NCBI GenBank assembly: GCA_016217875.1
Contig: JACRFN010000028.1
Span: 1 to 6,256 of the forward strand
Source: Candidatus Kerfeldbacteria bacterium
GTDB lineage: Bacteria > Patescibacteriota > Patescibacteriia > Veblenbacterales > UBA10138
Direction of reading: 5' to 3'
Length of the DNA: 6,256 nucleotides
In this document: piece after piece, positions 4,055-6,256 of the stretch
How the letters are laid out: each line of letters begins with the position of its first letter
Position numbering within the stretch: the stretch's first letter is position 1
Position numbers and translations under genes: made by a program
Notes under the pieces: generated by a model
The model's input: only the letters and a program-made list of their open reading frames with translations
What the model was told of the DNA's origin: nothing
The model's database searches: none

Positions 4055-6256
4055 ATGAAAAAGTTCGCGCGCTATTTAGCTAAACTGCTTATTGCCACCA
4101 TGGTGCTGTTGGTGGTGACTTTGAACGTGCCGTTGGAAGGCATAGTTGAGGCGGCGCGCCAGTACCTGGCTGACCACAACGTGGTGGACAAAGTGTATTT
4201 GGCGGTGCGTGACAAAAACGTGGTGGATAATTTTCGTTTAGGAACCAAAGAAGCGCACGCCAACCCGGGTTTGCGCGCCAAGACCGTGGAATATTTTCTA
4301 TACCAATACGACAGCAGCGCCACCAATTTGACTGATGATCCGGCAACACCTTACCTAAGTCCAGGAACTGTAGTCAATCTCCCCGAATCTACCGTCACAG
4401 TTATATCTGCCTATGTTGATTTTAAGGTTCAAAGCGGCGGGCTTTCAACCGCCATGGATGCTTTTACGCTGCGTTTTGGCCGGGTGGCCGGCGCTTGCGG
4501 AGCGCCGACCATGAACACTCGCGCTTCGGCCTCGGGCTTAACAGCGCCGGTGGCTGATGGCAGTGAGTCAAAAATGATAGACTTGCGCGCCGACGTGACG
4601 GCTGACTTTTCCGGCTACACCGGCGGCTCTGATCAATGCGTTAAATTTGATTGGAATTTAAGCATGGACATGGGGGCTCTTGACACCACGGCCGAGGCCA
4701 CTTTTCAAGGCGCTTCGGCTAAATTGATTATTACTTATACCTATGACGACACTTCCGCTACCCAGCTTAATACCATTTATTATCCTTTAGAAATCGCCAC
4801 CAACCAAGGCACGAAGGCCGCTCAGCTAGCGGCCTCAACCAGCGCGGATTTTACCTATACTACAACCGCGCCGGAATTGACTGCGGCCGGCAACCTAAAA
4901 AACCAGTTTTTTGAAGTTAATATGAGGGCTGGTAATTCGGCCACCACCACTGACGCGTCGTATAATTTTTGCAGGTTTTACAGCGCAGCTTGCGGCACAT
5001 ACACCGGACTTCATTATTTTGAAGAAGCATTGAGCAGAAACGCGGCTGGCACGCGGTATTTAGTGGATGCTCTTTCCGGTTTTGTCTATAACGATTCTGG
5101 CGCGGCTCTGCGCGTAACCAACAGCGCTTCCACTGTGGCCAATTTCTTGGGCGGCACGAATATTATGACCTATAGTTATTTGAATTCTGCCGCGACCAAA
5201 ACTAAAACCGTCAAGTACAGCGTGGGGGAAGTCATCACCGCCGCTGGCTCTGGCACTAAATCAGCGCTTGTTGGTCCAACCGTGATTTTGCGGGAAGGCG
5301 GAATTGCCGTGCAAAAAGCCTGGTTTAGAATAGAAACGTCTTCATCTGCCGCGGACAGCGTGCAGGTTACGACCAAAGTGGGAGCCAATGTGGAAACCAC
5401 GGCTGACGCAAACGATCTGTATGCTTTTGCCGCTAATACGATAGAGGCTGGACAAGCCAACTATATCAATCACATTATCCCTTCTGCTGATTATGCCGCC
5501 ATAAACAGCGGCGCTTTGAGCGGCGTAGCTGTGCAGATGACCGCTGACTGGACCACGGGCGGCGGTTCTGTGTCAGCCGAACTGTACATTACGTATACGT
5601 ATACCGATCTCACGACCGGCTGGACCGATACGAGAGCCCATTTTGCCGGTCAGCAGCAGGTTAATGGCGCCACAACCATGACCGCATTGCCTTCTGCTAA
5701 TGGTATTAACCCGGCAATTCCGGACACGGGCGGAACGGTAGCTATACAGTCGCAATGGATTCATATGCAGCAGGTCAGCTCCTTGGCCACAGTCGTGGCT
5801 AACCAAGCCAGGGGTTTGGAATTAACAACCGCTGCTTCGTGTACTCCCGCAGCAGAAAATTCTACCGGCGAAACTACTGCTTTGGCTTATAACCTTGCCT
5901 TGTATAGAACCACTGGGTCTATTTTAACTAACAGCGACGCTACCACGTATACTGCTTGTTACAAATCAACTACGTCTTCCGAGCTGTCTTTATTTAACGG
6001 AGCCTTGTATTACACGGTTTCTGTTTCCATTACACCGGCTGCCTCTTTAGCCATTTCCGTTACCGCCGGCGCCAAGATTACGGTTTTGAATTCCGGCGAC
6101 ACTTCCCAGTACGCCCATGACCCGGCTTGTACCGGCGCGGCCAATTGCGCCGCTTTTGCCATGGCGGCCTCAGGCGGCACCGTGACTGTCACCTCCATAA
6201 AAATCACGGAAACCGGCACCACGGCCGCCAACACCAATTTGGCCAACCCCACTATA
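4055..6256 (+). CDS. Giant exported surface protein with tandem beta-rich modules (3' end outside window)
   Basis: An open frame of 734 codons runs from ATG 4055 to the last base without a stop, so the gene is incomplete. Residues 1-34 form an export signal: basic KKFARYLAK, a hydrophobic core, and a plausible cleavage after VEA (31-33). The rest is rich in Thr, Ala, Ser, Gly and Asn with alternating hydrophobic residues, as in beta-sandwich surface proteins. Four modules can be laid out, opening at AYVDF (119), QFFEV (284), AWFRI (422) and QWIHM (567), and closing at KLIITYTYDD (223), IMTYSYLNS (370), ELYITYTYTD (509) and ALYYTVSVS (650). A following segment contains VTVTSIKITETGTTAANTNL (710-729), a motif I associate with large Patescibacteria surface proteins. 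Cysteines at 148, 195, 306, 313, 596, 635, 692 and 698 may form disulfides. No enzymatic motif is seen. Adhesion or surface-layer function is inferred from export and repeats only. Confidence 0.8.
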   Translation, partial: MKKFARYLAKLLIATMVLLVVTLNVPLEGIVEAARQYLADHNVVDKVYLAVRDKNVVDNFRLGTKEAHANPGLRAKTVEYFLYQYDSSATNLTDDPATPYLSPGTVVNLPESTVTVISAYVDFKVQSGGLSTAMDAFTLRFGRVAGACGAPTMNTRASASGLTAPVADGSESKMIDLRADVTADFSGYTGGSDQCVKFDWNLSMDMGALDTTAEATFQGASAKLIITYTYDDTSATQLNTIYYPLEIATNQGTKAAQLAASTSADFTYTTTAPELTAAGNLKNQFFEVNMRAGNSATTTDASYNFCRFYSAACGTYTGLHYFEEALSRNAAGTRYLVDALSGFVYNDSGAALRVTNSASTVANFLGGTNIMTYSYLNSAATKTKTVKYSVGEVITAAGSGTKSALVGPTVILREGGIAVQKAWFRIETSSSAADSVQVTTKVGANVETTADANDLYAFAANTIEAGQANYINHIIPSADYAAINSGALSGVAVQMTADWTTGGGSVSAELYITYTYTDLTTGWTDTRAHFAGQQQVNGATTMTALPSANGINPAIPDTGGTVAIQSQWIHMQQVSSLATVVANQARGLELTTAASCTPAAENSTGETTALAYNLALYRTTGSILTNSDATTYTACYKSTTSSELSLFNGALYYTVSVSITPAASLAISVTAGAKITVLNSGDTSQYAHDPACTGAANCAAFAMAASGGTVTVTSIKITETGTTAANTNLANPTI

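Noticed and set aside
4072..6252. Minus-strand open frames at 4072-4349, 5176-5460, 5573-5806 and 6010-6252
   Set aside because: All are antisense shadows of the continuous 734-codon + strand gene.
1028..6256. Alternative genetic code (TGA or TAG as sense)
   Set aside because: All complete genes end in TAA and read through without internal TGA or TAG; the single TAG at 1861 is better explained by gene decay or a gene boundary.

Overview
The window looks like a piece of a Patescibacteria (Candidate Phyla Radiation, Parcubacteria-like) genome. This rests on gene style: a minor type IV pilin with a tail motif I associate with that group, an AbiEii nucleotidyltransferase with a small partner, a membrane-anchored class A-like serine hydrolase, a very large repetitive surface protein, and seven-base-periodic intergenic repeats. 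No ribosomal or other marker gene is present, so the assignment is inference. Every complete gene is on the + strand and ends in TAA, and none has a strong Shine-Dalgarno sequence in front of its start.

Layout. 19-672: type IV pilin-like pseudopilin, possibly read from a leaderless transcript. 673-1027: gene-free spacer holding a heptamer array, two hairpins and an A/T-rich heptad-like run. 1028-1654: single-pass membrane protein of unknown function. 1662-1787: second heptamer array. 1798-2731: low-GC toxin-antitoxin-like cassette, made of a short ORF ending in an in-frame TAG, a small antitoxin-like gene (1867-2127) and the AbiEii-family nucleotidyltransferase (2120-2731). 2732-3020: a cluster of GC-rich hairpins followed by a third heptamer array. 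3021-4010: membrane-anchored serine hydrolase with SxxK, SDN and KTG motifs but no recognisable omega-loop glutamate. 4026-4046: hairpin. 4055-6256: 5' part (734 codons, open at the window end) of a large exported protein built of about four tandem beta-rich modules. This last gene is the largest coding region here.

How the genes fit together. The pilin, the anchored unknown protein, the serine hydrolase and the giant exported protein all point to the cell envelope: pilus assembly, wall turnover and surface display. They may form a loose envelope locus. The AbiEii cassette is a different kind of DNA: A/T-rich, with a possible gene remnant at its front, and lying between two heptamer arrays. 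It reads as an accessory insertion.

The most unusual structure is non-coding. Three arrays keep an almost unbroken 7-base register over 77 to 126 bases. They share the same order of unit types and the same orientation, and two of them begin exactly 7 bases after a stop codon.
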